64,000 nucleotides of DNA from Persicaria tinctoria (Eukaryota > Streptophyta > Magnoliopsida > Caryophyllales > Polygonaceae): the NCBI GenBank assembly GCA_037127255.1, contig JBANSL010000004.1, forward strand, positions 85,828,627 through 85,892,626, written 5' to 3'. Shown piece after piece: positions 63,395-64,000 of this stretch. The first letter of the stretch is position 1. Each line of letters starts with the position of its first letter. A program made the translations under genes and the position numbers. The notes beneath the pieces are model-generated. The model searched no databases, was not told the origin of the DNA, and was given only the letters and a program-made list of their open reading frames with translations.

Positions 63395-64000
63395 CACTAC
63401 GCCAGATGGACTTTCGGGCGACGGACCGAAGTCGTCGCCTGAAAGGTGTTTTTCGCCCTCTGACAACTCAGGCGACGAACTTCCGTCGCCTGAGTTGTGG
63501 TCGGGTGACTTTCATCCTTCCACCATTCAGTCGACGACCATCTGTATGTCCGTCGGCGGAGTTAACTCAGGCGACGGAAAAACTGTTCGTCGACTGATGA
63601 TGTTGTCAGAGGCCAAGGGCCATCCAGGCCCGCCCATTAAGACTCAGGCGACGAGTTCAGTGTCATAAGTTCGTCGCCTGAGTCGGTCCATAGGGCTATG
63701 AAAGCATTCAGGCGACGGAATTTTTTCTTAATGTGTCGTCGCCTAGATAGTTTCAGGAGACGGATATAGAATTATTTTGTCTCCTGAGCGGTCCATAGGG
63801 CTATGAAAGCATTCAGGCGACGGAATTTTTTCTTAATGTGTCGTCGCCTAGATAGTTTCAGGAGACGGATATAGAATTATTTTGTCTCCTGAGCGGTCCA
63901 TAGGGCTATGAAAGCATTCAGGCGACGGAGTTTTTTCTTTATGTCTCGTCGCCTAGATAGTTTCAGGAGACGGATATATAATTATTTTGTCTCCTGAGCG
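63395..64000 (+). mobile_element. CACTA transposon, terminal region, runs off the right edge
   Basis: Starts CACTACGCCAGATGGACTTT. Subterminal motif TCAGGCGACG and its complement CGTCGCCTGA recur many times in both orientations (about 63419, 63435, 63470, 63487, 63549, 63646, 63670, 63709 and on). CACTA transposases bind such subterminal repeats. No coding frame belongs to it within the window. Confidence 0.85.
63685..64000 (+). repeat. 105-bp tandem repeat, three copies, continuing past the window
   Basis: The unit starts GGTCCATAGGGCTATGAAAG at 63685, 63790 and 63895. Each unit has one TCAGGCGACG, one CGTCGCCTAG and an AGGAGACGG/TCTCCTGAG pair, so each can form nested hairpins. The third copy differs at a few positions. 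The array is inside the CACTA subterminal region. Confidence 0.9.

Noticed and set aside
63685..64000. CRISPR-like array
   Set aside because: The 105-bp units are contiguous without unique spacers and belong to a CACTA terminus in plant DNA.

Overview
This is plant nuclear DNA, from a flowering plant and most likely a eudicot. The evidence is spliced genes with GT-AG introns, coiled-coil NB-ARC-LRR resistance genes (CNLs), plant Copia, LINE, Mutator, hAT and CACTA transposons, and broken pieces of plant genes (TIM50, FDM/IDN2, UBP12/13, CRWN/NMCP1, ARF). I do not assign a species. No bacterial or organellar features were seen.

Layout. (1) 1-1126: two nested Copia 5' ends. (2) 2100-5862: TIM50 relic fused to a LINE fragment, then an FDM/IDN2 XH-domain relic. 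(3) 6.1-10.2, 39.2-42 and 54.1-57.9 kb: three copies of one duplicated block, each lying downstream of a CNL gene on the minus strand. (4) The CNL genes: R1 (19044-9837, split by a 5.4-kb Tork-type Copia element with a CAAGT target duplication), R2 (45255-41395, one-base frameshift) and R3 (61451-57588, apparently intact, about 1,243 residues). A fourth copy survives as a 5' scrap at 62760-62935, and a stray NB-ARC piece lies at 38944-39196. (5) 19322-28175: a complete Mutator-like element inserted just upstream of R1. (6) 28.5-33.8 kb: CACTA end, LINE 3' half, truncated Copia. (7) 34.8-38.9 kb: relics of UBP12/13, FDM and CRWN. (8) 47935-54111: a young Copia element with a hAT element in its gag. 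(9) 63395-64000: the start of a CACTA element with 105-bp tandem repeats.

The most interesting object is the Mutator-like element. It has a 9-bp target duplication and short degenerate terminal repeats, a spliced 748-residue transposase with a visible DDE triad, and a convergent eight-exon gene for a 1,288-residue DUF1985 plus C48 (Ulp1-like) protein. About 40 exact copies of the heptamer GCTGACA, in both orientations, are spread over exons, introns and spacers; about one is expected by chance. This recalls the VANC anti-silencing proteins of Arabidopsis VANDAL elements, which carry DUF1985 and act through short motifs enriched in their own element. I infer a self-marking anti-silencing system with a different motif.

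The resistance cluster seems to have grown by duplication of a CNL plus its downstream block, and then decayed. R1 was lost to Copia insertion, R2 to frameshift, R4 to deletion, while R3 kept its reading frame. The broken host genes between the copies look like old passengers of these rearrangements.
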